Part shown: positions 1 through 8,831 of the stretch, piece by piece
Layout of the letters: each line of letters opens with the position of its first letter
How positions within the stretch are numbered: the first letter of the stretch is position 1
Source of the DNA: Mycobacterium alsense
GTDB lineage: Bacteria; Actinomycetota; Actinomycetes; Mycobacteriales; Mycobacteriaceae
DNA length: 64,000 bases
Assembly (NCBI RefSeq): GCF_002086635.1
Contig: NZ_MVHD01000015.1
Location: 1-64,000, forward strand
Direction of reading: 5' to 3'
Program-made: the position numbers and the translations under genes
Notes under the pieces: generated by a model
The model's database searches: none
Told to the model about the DNA's origin: nothing
Seen by the model: only the letters and a program-made list of their open reading frames with translations

Positions 1-211
1 CTCCAGCCCCAGCGCGGCCCCGCCGCCGGGCCCACCGCCGCCCCCGCCGCCGGTGTCCGACGTGATCGATGCGCTGCACGCGTCGGCCGACGCCGCCGGG
101 CGGCTGGTGACCACCGAGTCGGGCTACCGGGCGGGTCTGTTGGCCTCGATCGCCGCCTCCTGCACGGCGTCCTACCAGGTGGCGCTGGTGCCCGGGGGGC
201 CGTCGATATGA
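1..211 (+). CDS. C-terminal end of an Ala/Pro-rich protein (Rv2843-like), partial
   Basis: The reading frame enters from the left edge and ends at the TGA at 209-211, giving 69 residues. It opens with a Pro-rich linker (a run of seven prolines) followed by an Ala-rich segment that looks helical. The stop overlaps the ATG of the next gene (ATGA), which implies translational coupling. By synteny with M. tuberculosis this is the position of Rv2843, a conserved Ala-rich membrane protein of unknown role. The N-terminal part is outside the window, so no function can be assigned. Confidence 0.6.
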   Translation, partial: SSPSAAPPPGPPPPPPPVSDVIDALHASADAAGRLVTTESGYRAGLLASIAASCTASYQVALVPGGPSI

Positions 212-654
212 GCAGCGGCAAGGACGCCGACAACGCCGCGCTGTGCGACGCGCTGGCCATCGAGCACTCGACGATCTACGGCTACGGCATCGTGTCGGCG
301 ATGTCGCCGCCCAGTGTCAACGGCATGGTGGTCGAGGCCCTGGGCCAGCACCGCCAGCGCCGCGACGACGTCATGGCGATGCTGGCCGCCCGCCAGGTCA
401 ATCCCCCGGTCGCCGCGCCCGGCTACCAGTTACCGATGCTGGTGGCCAGCGCGGCGGACGCGGCGCGGCTGGCGGTCCGGATGGAAAACGACGGCGCGAC
501 GGCGTGGCGCGCGGTCATCGAGCACGCCGAGACGGCCGACGACCGCGCGTTCGCCTCGACGGCGCTGACGCAGAGCGCGGTCATGGCCGCGCGGTGGAAC
601 AAGGTGCTGGGCGCCTGGCCCATCACGACGAGCTTCCCGGGCGGCAACGAGTAA
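208..654 (+). CDS. Ferritin-like DUF4439 protein (Rv2844-like)
   Basis: A 148-aa Ala-rich, mostly helical protein with no signal peptide. The pattern (IEHSTIYGYG near residue 19, a repeat of helices with E/H residues such as VIEHAE near 103) matches the ferritin-like DUF4439 family of mycobacteria, a predicted four-helix bundle of unknown substrate. The start overlaps the preceding stop (ATGA). Position between an Rv2843-like gene and proS fits Rv2844. Whether it binds metal is not known to me. Confidence 0.7.
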   Translation: MSSGKDADNAALCDALAIEHSTIYGYGIVSAMSPPSVNGMVVEALGQHRQRRDDVMAMLAARQVNPPVAAPGYQLPMLVASAADAARLAVRMENDGATAWRAVIEHAETADDRAFASTALTQSAVMAARWNKVLGAWPITTSFPGGNE

Positions 655-661
655 GGCAGCT

Positions 662-705
662 GAGTAGGCACCGAGCAGGCACCGAGTAGGCACCGAGCAG
701 GCACC
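662..705. repeat. Four tandem 11-bp repeats after the DUF4439 gene
   Basis: Four consecutive 11-bp units alternate between GAGTAGGCACC and GAGCAGGCACC, so the array can also be read as two 22-bp units. It fills almost all of the gap between the plus-strand DUF4439 stop (654) and the minus-strand proS stop (711). It lies between two convergent genes and does not form an obvious hairpin. Probably a variable-number repeat. Confidence 0.85.
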
Positions 706-710
706 GGCGG

Positions 711-2477
711 CTAACCGCTCAGGGCCGCCGCGATATCGCCGGCCAGCGACGGACCCACGGCCAGCTCGCGGGTCTGGCCGGCGAAGCGGTCGCGCAGCTC
801 CACGACGCCGTCCGCCCAGCCCCGGCCCACCACCACGATCCACGGCACCCCCAGCAGCTCGGCGTCCTTGAACTTGACGCCCGGCGAGGCCTGCCGGTCG
901 TCGAGCAGCACGTCGACACCGAGCCGGTCGAGGTCCTCGGCAAGGGCGGTCGCCCCGGCGCGCGCCTGGGCGTCCTTGTTGGCGATCACCAGGTGCGCGT
1001 CGAACGGCGAGACGGCCGACGGCCAGCGCAGGCCCAGCTCGTCGTGGTGCTGCTCCGCGATGACGGCCACCATCCGCGATATGCCCAGGCCGTAGGACCC
1101 CATGGTCAGCCGCACCGGCTTGCCGTCCTCGCCCAGCACGTCAACGGTGAAGGCGTCGGTGTACTTGCGGCCGAGCTGGAAGATGTGGCCGATCTCGATG
1201 CCGCGCGCGGAGACCAGCGGGCCGGCGCCGTCCGGCGACAAATCGCCGTCGCGCACCTCGGCGGCCTCGATGGTGCCGTCGGCGGTGAAGTCCCGGCCGG
1301 CCACCAGCCCCACGACGTGGCGGCCGGGCTCGTCGGCGCCGGTGATCCAGCTGGTGCCGTCCACCACCCGCGGGTCGACGAGATAGCGAACACCGTTCTC
1401 GCGCAAGGCTTTCGGGCCGATATAACCCTTCACCAGGAAGGGGTATTTGGCGAAGTCGGCGTCGTCGAGCAACGCGTAGTCGGCCGGTTCCAGCGCCGCG
1501 CCCAGCCGCTTCTCGTCGACCTCGCGGTCGCCGGGCACCCCGATCCCCAACAGCTCCCAGTCCCCGCCGGGCTGGCGCACCCTGAGCATGACGTTCTTGA
1601 GCGTGTCGGCCGCGGTGACGGCGCGACCCAGGCCGGCCCCGTCGGCCGAGTTGGCCCACTCCACCAGCGTGGCGATCGTCGGGGTGTCGCCGGTGTCGTG
1701 GACGACGGCCTCGGGCAACCCGGCCACGACGTCCGCCGGCGGCGCCGGCGGGCGCGCGGTGACGACCGCCTCGACGTTGGCCGCGTAGCCGGACTCCAGG
1801 CACCGCACGAAGGTGTCCTCGCCGACCTCGCTCTCGGCCAGGAATTCCTCAGAGGCGCTGCCGCCCATCGCGCCCGACACCGCGGACACGATGACGTAGC
1901 GCACCCGCAGGCGCGCGAAGATGCGCTGATACGCCTCGCGGTGCGCGTGGTAGGCGGCCTTGAGCCCGGCGTCGTCGACGTCGAAGGAGTAGGAGTCCTT
2001 CATCACGAACTCCCGCACCCGCAGGATGCCGGCCCTCGGCCGCGCCTCGTCGCGGTACTTGTTCTGGATCTGGAACAGCAGCAGCGGAAAGTCCTTGTAG
2101 GAGCTGTATTCGCCCTTGACCGTCAGGGCGAAGAGCTCCTCGTGGGTGGGGCCCAGCAGGTAGTCGTTGCCGCGCCGGTCCTTGAGGCGAAAGACGCCGT
2201 CGCCGTACTCGGTCCAGCGGTTGGTCGTCTCGTACGGCGCGCGCGGCAGCAGCGCGGGGAACAGGATCTCCTGGCCGCCGATCGCGGTCATCTCGTCGCG
2301 CACGACGCGTTCGATCTTGCGCAGCACCCGCAGCCCCAGCGGCAGCCAGCTGTACAGCCCGGGAGCCACGGGCCGGACGTACCCGGCGCGGATGAGCAGC
2401 TTGTGGCTGGGCACTTCGGCGTCGGCGGGATCGTCGCGCAGGGTGCGCAGGAACAGCTCGGACATCCGGGTGATCAC
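711..2477 (-). CDS. proS: Prolyl-tRNA synthetase
   Basis: Charges tRNA-Pro with proline in the cytosol. The 588-aa product has the bacterial (long) ProRS layout: class II catalytic core at the N-terminus (LGPTHEE near residue 110), an editing/INS domain in the middle, and the anticodon-binding domain at the C-terminus. The GTG at 2477 is chosen because M. tuberculosis ProRS begins [15 protein letters not shown] at the equivalent point; an ATG three codons further upstream also exists. It faces the DUF4439 gene convergently. Confidence 0.95.
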   Translation of the reverse strand: MITRMSELFLRTLRDDPADAEVPSHKLLIRAGYVRPVAPGLYSWLPLGLRVLRKIERVVRDEMTAIGGQEILFPALLPRAPYETTNRWTEYGDGVFRLKDRRGNDYLLGPTHEELFALTVKGEYSSYKDFPLLLFQIQNKYRDEARPRAGILRVREFVMKDSYSFDVDDAGLKAAYHAHREAYQRIFARLRVRYVIVSAVSGAMGGSASEEFLAESEVGEDTFVRCLESGYAANVEAVVTARPPAPPADVVAGLPEAVVHDTGDTPTIATLVEWANSADGAGLGRAVTAADTLKNVMLRVRQPGGDWELLGIGVPGDREVDEKRLGAALEPADYALLDDADFAKYPFLVKGYIGPKALRENGVRYLVDPRVVDGTSWITGADEPGRHVVGLVAGRDFTADGTIEAAEVRDGDLSPDGAGPLVSARGIEIGHIFQLGRKYTDAFTVDVLGEDGKPVRLTMGSYGLGISRMVAVIAEQHHDELGLRWPSAVSPFDAHLVIANKDAQARAGATALAEDLDRLGVDVLLDDRQASPGVKFKDAELLGVPWIVVVGRGWADGVVELRDRFAGQTRELAVGPSLAGDIAAALSG

Positions 2478-2580
2478 AGCGGGCAAGCCTAACGGGCGGG
2501 TCGACGTCGCGGTGCCCGGCGCCGCCGGTCGGGCGGGGGCAGAAGAGTGGCGTCAGAACGGTGGCATCAGAACGGTGGCA

Positions 2581-3831
2581 TCAGAACAGCGTGCCGCAAT
2601 ACGGTGCCCGTTGGGTCGTGAAGACCGTGTCCAGGTCGAGCAGCGCGCCGCTGCGCAATTCGGTGATGCGGCCGGCCTGGTGGAGCTCCCACGCCCGATG
2701 CGCGCCCATGTAGATCGATCCCAGGTCGCCAAGACCGATTTCGACGTCGGCGGGCCCGTCGTGCGGCACGCACGTCCCGGCGCCGTCGCGGGTGCGGAGC
2801 AGGTAGCGCCCTCCCGCGACGCGGAGCGGATCCGTGACCTCCAGGACGATGTCGGCGTCGGCACGATAGACCCGTTTGCGAAGAACCCCGGGCACGTCCA
2901 TGATTCGCATCCACAAAAAATCGTTCACGCGGATCGTCTGCGCGGCCAGCTGGTCCTTCAGCTTGAGCGGAAGCGGATCATCGACGGGCGTTTCGATGAT
3001 GCTGTTGTCTAACATCTTCAGGCTCAGCAGCGTCGCCAACAGGTCGGTGTGCGCCTCGGGCGTGACCGGGCAGAAGTCCTGGACGACCAGGTCGCCAAAG
3101 GGTCGGCGGAATGCGTGCGGCGAGGCTCCCATCACGCGGTAGGTCAAAAAACCGTCCGGATGAACGATGAAATTGAGCGCCGATCCGTTGTCCCGTTGCG
3201 TCACCCTGTCTTCCAGGAAGTCGGCCCACCACCCGCGGTCGCGGCTCAGCGTCCCGGGCGTGACCGCACACCATCGTTCGTACAGCGCGGGCAGCAGTTG
3301 CTCCGCCTGGGAGGCGTCGACGACGCGCGCCGGGTTTCGGTCGGGCTTGGCGCGCAGCTCGGTGAAGCGTGGCTCGAGGTTGTAAGTCCGCGCGTAGGTG
3401 GCCACGCCGCCACCCAGGATCTCGTACACCGTCGGCTGGGTCGGAACGCCACAGAGGATCGGATACTTGCGTTCCTGCAGTATCCCGAAGCCGCGGATGC
3501 TGAGCTGCTGCCAGATGCCCCTGCCCAGATGCGTTGGGGCGACGGCTATCATGGCCAGCCACGCCGCCCGCACCGTGGCGCCGCCCGGTACGGTGAGCCG
3601 CAGTCTGTAGCACAGCGAGGTGCCGACCACGGTGGGGCGCCGCGGATTGGAGACGTCCTCGGCGACCAGGATGTCTTCGACGTCGATGCGGCGCTTCCAG
3701 GCTTCGACGTCGGACGGCTCCACCGAAACGCCATAAGCGCCCGCCTGGTTCGCATAGACGGCCTGCCAGTCGTCATCGGTGGCCAATCTGATCCGGATCG
3801 CGTCGTCCGTCGTGTCCATCCCTCGTCCCAT
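2581..3831 (-). CDS. Eis-family GNAT N-acetyltransferase
   Basis: A 416-aa protein with the Eis layout: N-terminal GNAT with an acetyl-CoA loop (VAPTHLGRGI, residues 97-106), a second GNAT-like middle domain, and a C-terminal sterol-carrier-like domain. It ends in Phe, as Eis does, where the terminal carboxylate takes part in catalysis. Where I recall Eis having IYGRFGYG this protein reads VYEILGGG (134-141), so the residue at the expected catalytic Tyr looks like Gly. Eis enzymes acetylate aminoglycosides and other amines. This gene is adjacent to efpA, unlike classical eis (Rv2416c), so it is a paralogue. The start may instead be the ATG at 3819. Confidence 0.8.
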   Translation of the reverse strand: MGRGMDTTDDAIRIRLATDDDWQAVYANQAGAYGVSVEPSDVEAWKRRIDVEDILVAEDVSNPRRPTVVGTSLCYRLRLTVPGGATVRAAWLAMIAVAPTHLGRGIWQQLSIRGFGILQERKYPILCGVPTQPTVYEILGGGVATYARTYNLEPRFTELRAKPDRNPARVVDASQAEQLLPALYERWCAVTPGTLSRDRGWWADFLEDRVTQRDNGSALNFIVHPDGFLTYRVMGASPHAFRRPFGDLVVQDFCPVTPEAHTDLLATLLSLKMLDNSIIETPVDDPLPLKLKDQLAAQTIRVNDFLWMRIMDVPGVLRKRVYRADADIVLEVTDPLRVAGGRYLLRTRDGAGTCVPHDGPADVEIGLGDLGSIYMGAHRAWELHQAGRITELRSGALLDLDTVFTTQRAPYCGTLF

Positions 3832-3968
3832 CGGTCGCTTCTCGACGCTTCCCGAAGGCGTCGCCTGGACGGCACTACCCCGCCGGACACCCCGTCAATC
3901 ACCCGCTCTAGCGGCGCTATTCGGCCGACGGGCCGCAATCCTGTGCGCGCAACGGTTGCGGCGCGCTG

Positions 3969-5561
3969 TTACAGCTCGCCGGCGTCGATCGCGTCCTTGA
4001 CCTCTTGCGCGTGCGCGACCTGCTGGGGCGTGTAGCCGATGAACAGCGCCGCGGCGCCGACGATGACGGCCGCCCCGGCCACCCACAGCAGGCCGTAGGT
4101 GTAGCCGTGGTCCAGCGCGCCCAGCTGCGCGTCGTTCATGAACTTCACCGGGCCCGTGGTGCCGCCCAGATACAGCGTGCGCGAGGTGATCACGGCCTGG
4201 ATGACGGCCAGCACGAGCGGGCCGCCCAGGCTCTGGGCCATCAGCGCGATGGCCGACACCGGCCCGATCTGGTCGAAGCCGACCCCGGCGATCGCCGACA
4301 GGGTCAGCGGGACCACCGCCATGCCGATGCCGATCCCGCCCACGATGATGGGCAGCACCAGGTTGGGGAAGTAGGGCACGCCGCGGTGCATGAAGCCCCA
4401 GCCGTACAGCATCGCCCAGAACAGCAGGATGCCGCCGCCGATCGTCAGCACCCGCGGCGAGAACCGCGACACCAGCTGCGAGGACACCCCCAGGCCGATG
4501 CCCATGGCGATGACGAACGGGATGAAGCCGACGCCGGCGCGCAACGCGCTGTAGCCCAGGATGTCCTGCACGTACAGGCCGATGCAGACCGTCAGGCTGA
4601 ACATCACGCCGCCGGCCAGGAAGATCGCGGTGAAGGTGACCAGCCGGTTGCGGTCGCGGAACAGGCGGAACGGCACGACGGGGTTTTCGGCGGTGCGCTC
4701 CACCACGATGAACGCGAGCGCGGAGGCCAGCGCCACCGCCGCCGAGCCGATCGTGGTGAGCGAGATCCAGCCCTTCTCCGGGCCCATCGAGAACGCGAAG
4801 ACGGCGGCGGTGCAGGCCACGGTGGCCAGCACGGCCCCGGCCGCGTCGAGCTTCATCCGCTCCCGGTTGGTTTCCCGCAGCGCGGTGCGCGCCAGGTAGA
4901 TCATCACCAGCCCGATCGGCACGTTCACCAAAAACGCCAGCCGCCAGGACAACTCGGTCAGCGCGCCGCCGACCACCAGGCCCATCACCGAGCCGACCGC
5001 GGTCATGGCGGCGAACACCGCCGTGGCGGCGTTGCGCGCCGGGCCCTTCGGGAAGGTGGTCGCCACCAGCGCGAGACCGGTCGGCGACGCGATGGCCGAC
5101 CCGATGCCCTGCAGCAGCCGGGCGATGACCATGGTCGCCTCGTCCCACGCGACCGCGCACAGCACGGAGGAGATGGTGAACAGCGCGACGCCGACGATGA
5201 AGGTGCGCTTGCGCCCGATGGTGTCGCCGAGGCGCCCGCCGAGCAGCATCAGCCCGCCGAACGTCAGCACGTACGCGGTGATGACCCAGCTACGGCCGGC
5301 GTCGGACAGGCTCAGCTCGTTCTGGATCTTCGGCAGCGCGACGATGGCGACGGTGCTGTCCATGGTGGCCAGCAGCTGCATGCCGCCGATGGCGATCACG
5401 GCCGCGATGAAGCGCCAGGAGGGCATCCACGCCGGGTAATACCGGCTGATGCGCGATGAGGCGGTCTCCTCCGGGCGCGTTTCACGCACCGGGGCCGGAC
5501 GATCGGGGCGTGCGGATGCCATGTTTCGGCCCGCGCGCTCGGTGTCGTTGAGAGCCGTCAT
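3969..5561 (-). CDS. efpA: MFS multidrug efflux transporter EfpA
   Basis: A 530-aa DHA2-type (14-TM) major facilitator; length and sequence match M. tuberculosis EfpA (Rv2846c), a drug- and antibiotic-inducible efflux pump in the inner membrane. Visible features are a 50-residue polar N-terminal extension, motif A (LGGRLGDTIGRKR, about residues 106-118) after TM2, and a motif C-like Gly/Pro segment. It sits 33 bp downstream of cysG on the same strand; that AT-rich spacer could hold its own promoter or operator (see 5562-5594). Confidence 0.93.
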   Translation of the reverse strand: MTALNDTERAGRNMASARPDRPAPVRETRPEETASSRISRYYPAWMPSWRFIAAVIAIGGMQLLATMDSTVAIVALPKIQNELSLSDAGRSWVITAYVLTFGGLMLLGGRLGDTIGRKRTFIVGVALFTISSVLCAVAWDEATMVIARLLQGIGSAIASPTGLALVATTFPKGPARNAATAVFAAMTAVGSVMGLVVGGALTELSWRLAFLVNVPIGLVMIYLARTALRETNRERMKLDAAGAVLATVACTAAVFAFSMGPEKGWISLTTIGSAAVALASALAFIVVERTAENPVVPFRLFRDRNRLVTFTAIFLAGGVMFSLTVCIGLYVQDILGYSALRAGVGFIPFVIAMGIGLGVSSQLVSRFSPRVLTIGGGILLFWAMLYGWGFMHRGVPYFPNLVLPIIVGGIGIGMAVVPLTLSAIAGVGFDQIGPVSAIALMAQSLGGPLVLAVIQAVITSRTLYLGGTTGPVKFMNDAQLGALDHGYTYGLLWVAGAAVIVGAAALFIGYTPQQVAHAQEVKDAIDAGEL

Positions 5562-5594
5562 AATGGGTTACCTTACAGTAATCTTAAGAATCGT
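5562..5594 (-). promoter_or_regulatory. AT-rich palindromic spacer upstream of efpA
   Basis: The 33 bp between cysG and efpA contain two palindromes on the efpA strand, TTCTTAAGAA-like (core CTTAAG) and TTACTGTAA, followed by GTAAGGTAACC. They are embedded in otherwise GC-rich DNA. An AAGG about ten bases before the ATG may serve as the ribosome site. A regulator-binding or internal promoter role is inferred only from composition and symmetry. Confidence 0.4.
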
Positions 5595-6791
5595 TTAAAC
5601 GCCGAACGCAGCAACCGAGCCGATGACGATGATCGCGGGAGGTCGGATCCCCTCCGCGCGGATCTTCTCGGGCGTGTCGGCGAGGGTGGCCCGCAACGTG
5701 TGTTGAGCTGCCGTTGTTCCGTGCTGGACCACCAGCACCGGAGTATCCGCAGGTCGGCCGCCGTTGAGCAGGGCGTCGACGAAAAGTTCGATCCGCTCGA
5801 CCGCCATCAGCAAAACGATCGTGCCGCGCAGGGCGGCCAATGCGTCCCAATTGACTAACGATTCGGGGTGCCCCGGCGCGACGTGGCCGCTGACCACCAC
5901 GAACTCGTGATTTACGGCCCGGTGCGTGACCGGAACACCCGCCAGGGCGGGCACGCCTATGGCGCTGGTCACACCCGGCACCACGGTCACCGGAATCCCG
6001 GCGTCGGCGCACGCCAGCACCTCCTCGTAGCCGCGCGCGAAGACGAAGGGGTCGCCGCCCTTGAGGCGGACTACGAAGCTGCCCGACCGGGCCCGGTCGA
6101 TCATGACGTCGTTGATCGCGTCCTGGGCCATGGCCCGCCCGTACGGGATCTTGGCCGCGTCGATGACTTCCACGTGCGGCGGCAGCTCGGCGAGCAGTTC
6201 CGGCGGCGCGAGCCGGTCGGCGACGACGACGTCGGCCTGGGCGAGCAGGCGGCGGCCGCGGACGGTGATCAGTTCGGGATCCCCGGGCCCGCCGCCGATC
6301 AGCGCCACGCTGCCCTTGACGACGTCGTCGCTTTCCGCGGTGATCAGGCCCTGCTGCAGGGCCTCCCGGATGGCCGACCGGATCGCGGCCGAGCGGCGGT
6401 GCTCGCCGCCGGCCAGCACCCCCACCGACAACCCCGCGTAGCCGAACGTGGCCGGGGTCACCGCGCTGCCCTCGACGGCGATGTCGGCCCGAACGCAAAA
6501 GATGTGGCGGCGGTCGGCTTCGGCGACGACGGCCGCGTTCACCCGCGCGTCGTCGGTGGCGGCGATCGCGTACCAGGCACCGTCGAGGTCGCCGTCGCGG
6601 TATTCGCGCACCGACAGCGCGATGCCGCTCATCGCCTCGACGGCCGGGGTGGCGCTGCGCGAGATGACGTGAACGTCGGCGCCGCTGGCGATGAGCAGGG
6701 GCAGCCGGCGCTGCGCGACGTTCCCCCCGCCGACCACCACGACCTTCTTGCCGGCCAGCCGCAATCCGGCCAGGTAGGCGTTCTCGGTCAC
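5595..6791 (-). CDS. cysG: Uroporphyrinogen-III C-methyltransferase / siroheme synthase
   Basis: Makes precorrin-2 by two SAM-dependent methylations, the branch point to siroheme and cobalamin. The 398-aa chain has an N-terminal NAD-binding precorrin-2 dehydrogenase/ferrochelatase domain (GGGNVAQRR near 21) and a C-terminal methyltransferase with GGGPGDPELIT (about 167-177) and the conserved LKGGDPFVF (about 244-252). Translation starts at GTG 6791. It is the last cobalamin-related gene of the minus-strand block chelatase-cobO-cobB-cysG and is orthologous by position to Rv2847c. Confidence 0.92.
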   Translation of the reverse strand: MTENAYLAGLRLAGKKVVVVGGGNVAQRRLPLLIASGADVHVISRSATPAVEAMSGIALSVREYRDGDLDGAWYAIAATDDARVNAAVVAEADRRHIFCVRADIAVEGSAVTPATFGYAGLSVGVLAGGEHRRSAAIRSAIREALQQGLITAESDDVVKGSVALIGGGPGDPELITVRGRRLLAQADVVVADRLAPPELLAELPPHVEVIDAAKIPYGRAMAQDAINDVMIDRARSGSFVVRLKGGDPFVFARGYEEVLACADAGIPVTVVPGVTSAIGVPALAGVPVTHRAVNHEFVVVSGHVAPGHPESLVNWDALAALRGTIVLLMAVERIELFVDALLNGGRPADTPVLVVQHGTTAAQHTLRATLADTPEKIRAEGIRPPAIIVIGSVAAFGV

Positions 6792-6828
6792 CGGCCAAGC
6801 CTAAAGGTTGACCGTGAGCCGGCGGGCG

Positions 6829-8196
6829 TTACGCGCGCGCCGTCGCGGCGTGCGCGACGAAGCGCGCCACCGCGGCCGGCGCGGCGGCCGGGTGGGTGTG
6901 CAGGTACGACGCGTGGACGCCGGCGTACACGACGCCGTCGCGCACCGTGCCGTCGCCGCCGGCGTACACCCACGCCGGCCGGTAGTCCTCGGCGAAAATG
7001 ACTGCGGTCCGGTGGAATTCGTGCCCGACCACCCGTTGTCCGGCGGAGTACAGCGGCGAGTCGGTGACGGCGACGGCGTCGCGGTAGGCCAGCGTGAGGT
7101 GCGGGGTGAACCGCGCCGATCCGGCCAGCACGCCGCACATCGGGTGGCCGTCGAGTTCGGCGGCGAGGTAGACCAGCCCGGCGCATTCGGCGTGCACGGG
7201 TGCGCCCGCGGCGGCCAGCTCGTTGATCTGGCGCCGGACCAGATCGTTGGCCGACAGCTCCGCGGTGAACTGTTCGGGAAAGCCGCCGGGCAGCAGGACG
7301 GCGTCGGCGCCGTCGGGCAGCGCGTCGGCGAGCGGGTCGAACTCGGCCACGTCGGCGCCGGCGGCGCGCAGCAGCTCGGCGTGTTCGGCATAGCCGAAGC
7401 TGAAGGCCTTTCCACTCGCCATCGCGACGGTGGCGCGCGCGCCAGCCGCCTGCCCCACCGCGGCCGCGGGGTCCCACGGCCGATCGGCGGCGCGGCACCC
7501 GGCGGCGGCTGCTGTCTTCATGACGGCGGCCAGGTCGACGTGGCCGGCGACCAGCGCGGTCATCGCGTCGACCGCGGCGTGCGCGCGGTGGCCGTACTCC
7601 ACCGCGGTGATGAGCCCGAGATGCCTTGTGGGCAACTCCAATTCGGCGGCGCGGGGGATGGCGCCGAGCACCGGGACCCCGGCCTGCTCGCAGCCCTGCC
7701 GCAGCACCTGCTCGTGCCGGGCCGACCCGACCCGGTTGAGGATGACGCCGGTCACCCGGGTCGCGGCGTCGAACGTCGAAAAGCCGTGCAGCAGCGCGGC
7801 GACGCTGTGCCCCTGGCCGCGCGCGTCGACCACCAGGATCACCGGGGCGCCCAGCAGGCCGGCGACGTGAGCGGTGGAACCGGCCGCGGGCGGGGTGGTT
7901 CCGATGCGCCCGTCGAACAGCCCCATCACGCCCTCGATGACGGCGATGTCGGCACCGCCGGCGCCGTGGGCGTAGAGCGGGCCGATGAGGCGCTCGCCCA
8001 CCAGGACCGGGTCGAGGTTGCGGCCGGGCCGGCCCGCGGCCAGGCCGTGGTAGCCGGGGTCGATGAAGTCGGGGCCGACCTTGAACGGTGCGACGGTGTG
8101 GCCCGCCCGGCGCAGGGCGCCGATCAAACCCGTTGCGACGGTGGTCTTTCCGCTGCCCGACGCGGGCGCGGCGATCACCACCGCGGGGACGCTCAC
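6829..8196 (-). CDS. cobB: Cobyrinic (hydrogenobyrinic) acid a,c-diamide synthase
   Basis: ATP- and glutamine-dependent amidation of the a and c side chains of the corrin ring. The 455-aa protein has an N-terminal P-loop amidoligase domain (APASGSGKTT, about 9-18; KVGPDFIDPGYH) and a C-terminal class I glutamine amidotransferase domain with the nucleophile Cys in HAECAGLVYL. The GTG at 8196 overlaps the cobO stop (GTGA), so the two are translationally coupled. Equivalent to Rv2848c. Confidence 0.93.
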   Translation of the reverse strand: MSVPAVVIAAPASGSGKTTVATGLIGALRRAGHTVAPFKVGPDFIDPGYHGLAAGRPGRNLDPVLVGERLIGPLYAHGAGGADIAVIEGVMGLFDGRIGTTPPAAGSTAHVAGLLGAPVILVVDARGQGHSVAALLHGFSTFDAATRVTGVILNRVGSARHEQVLRQGCEQAGVPVLGAIPRAAELELPTRHLGLITAVEYGHRAHAAVDAMTALVAGHVDLAAVMKTAAAAGCRAADRPWDPAAAVGQAAGARATVAMASGKAFSFGYAEHAELLRAAGADVAEFDPLADALPDGADAVLLPGGFPEQFTAELSANDLVRRQINELAAAGAPVHAECAGLVYLAAELDGHPMCGVLAGSARFTPHLTLAYRDAVAVTDSPLYSAGQRVVGHEFHRTAVIFAEDYRPAWVYAGGDGTVRDGVVYAGVHASYLHTHPAAAPAAVARFVAHAATARA

Positions 8197-8816
8197 CACT
8201 CGATGCCCTTCTGCCCCTTGCGGCCGGCGTCCATCGGGTGCTTGACCTTGGTCATCTCGGTGACCAGGTCGGCGGCCTCGACCAGCCGCGGCGGGGCGTC
8301 GCGGCCGGTGATCACGACGTGCTGGCGGCCGGGCCGGGCCGCCAGGACCCGCACGACGTCGTCGACGTCGACCCAGCCCCACTTCAGCGGGTAGGTGAAT
8401 TCGTCGAGCACGTAGAAGTCGTGGCGCTGCTCGGCCAGCCGGCGCGCGATCTCGGCCCACCCGTCGGCCGCGACCGCGGCGTGATCGACGTCGCCGCCCG
8501 GCTTCCCTGGCTTGCGTATCCACGACCAGCCCGCACCCATCTTGTGCCATTCGACGGGCCCGCCGAGGCGGTAGCGCTCGTGCAGCTCGCCGAGTTGGGC
8601 GAAGGCCGCCTCCTCCCCGACCTTCCATTTGGCGCTCTTGACGAACTGGAAGACGACCACGCTGAGCCCGGCGTTCCACGCCCGCAACGCCATTCCGAAC
8701 GCCGCGGTCGATTTGCCTTTGCCCGCACCGGTGTGGACGGCCAGCACGGGCGTGTTGCGCCGCGCCCTGGTCGTCAGGCCGTCGTCGGGCACGTTCAGCG
8801 GTTTTCCCTGTGGCAT
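8193..8816 (-). CDS. cobO: Cob(I)yrinic acid a,c-diamide adenosyltransferase
   Basis: Transfers the adenosyl group of ATP to cobalt in corrinoids. The 207-aa length is typical of the CobA/CobO family. A P-loop (HTGAGKGKST, about 28-37) lies near the N-terminus and the family signature VLDEFTYPLKWG is at about 135-146. It overlaps cobB by 4 bp and follows the chelatase gene by 15 bp, so it is in the same minus-strand operon. Equivalent to Rv2849c. Confidence 0.94.
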   Translation of the reverse strand: MPQGKPLNVPDDGLTTRARRNTPVLAVHTGAGKGKSTAAFGMALRAWNAGLSVVVFQFVKSAKWKVGEEAAFAQLGELHERYRLGGPVEWHKMGAGWSWIRKPGKPGGDVDHAAVAADGWAEIARRLAEQRHDFYVLDEFTYPLKWGWVDVDDVVRVLAARPGRQHVVITGRDAPPRLVEAADLVTEMTKVKHPMDAGRKGQKGIEW

Positions 8817-8831
8817 AAGCGCCCGTCTCTC

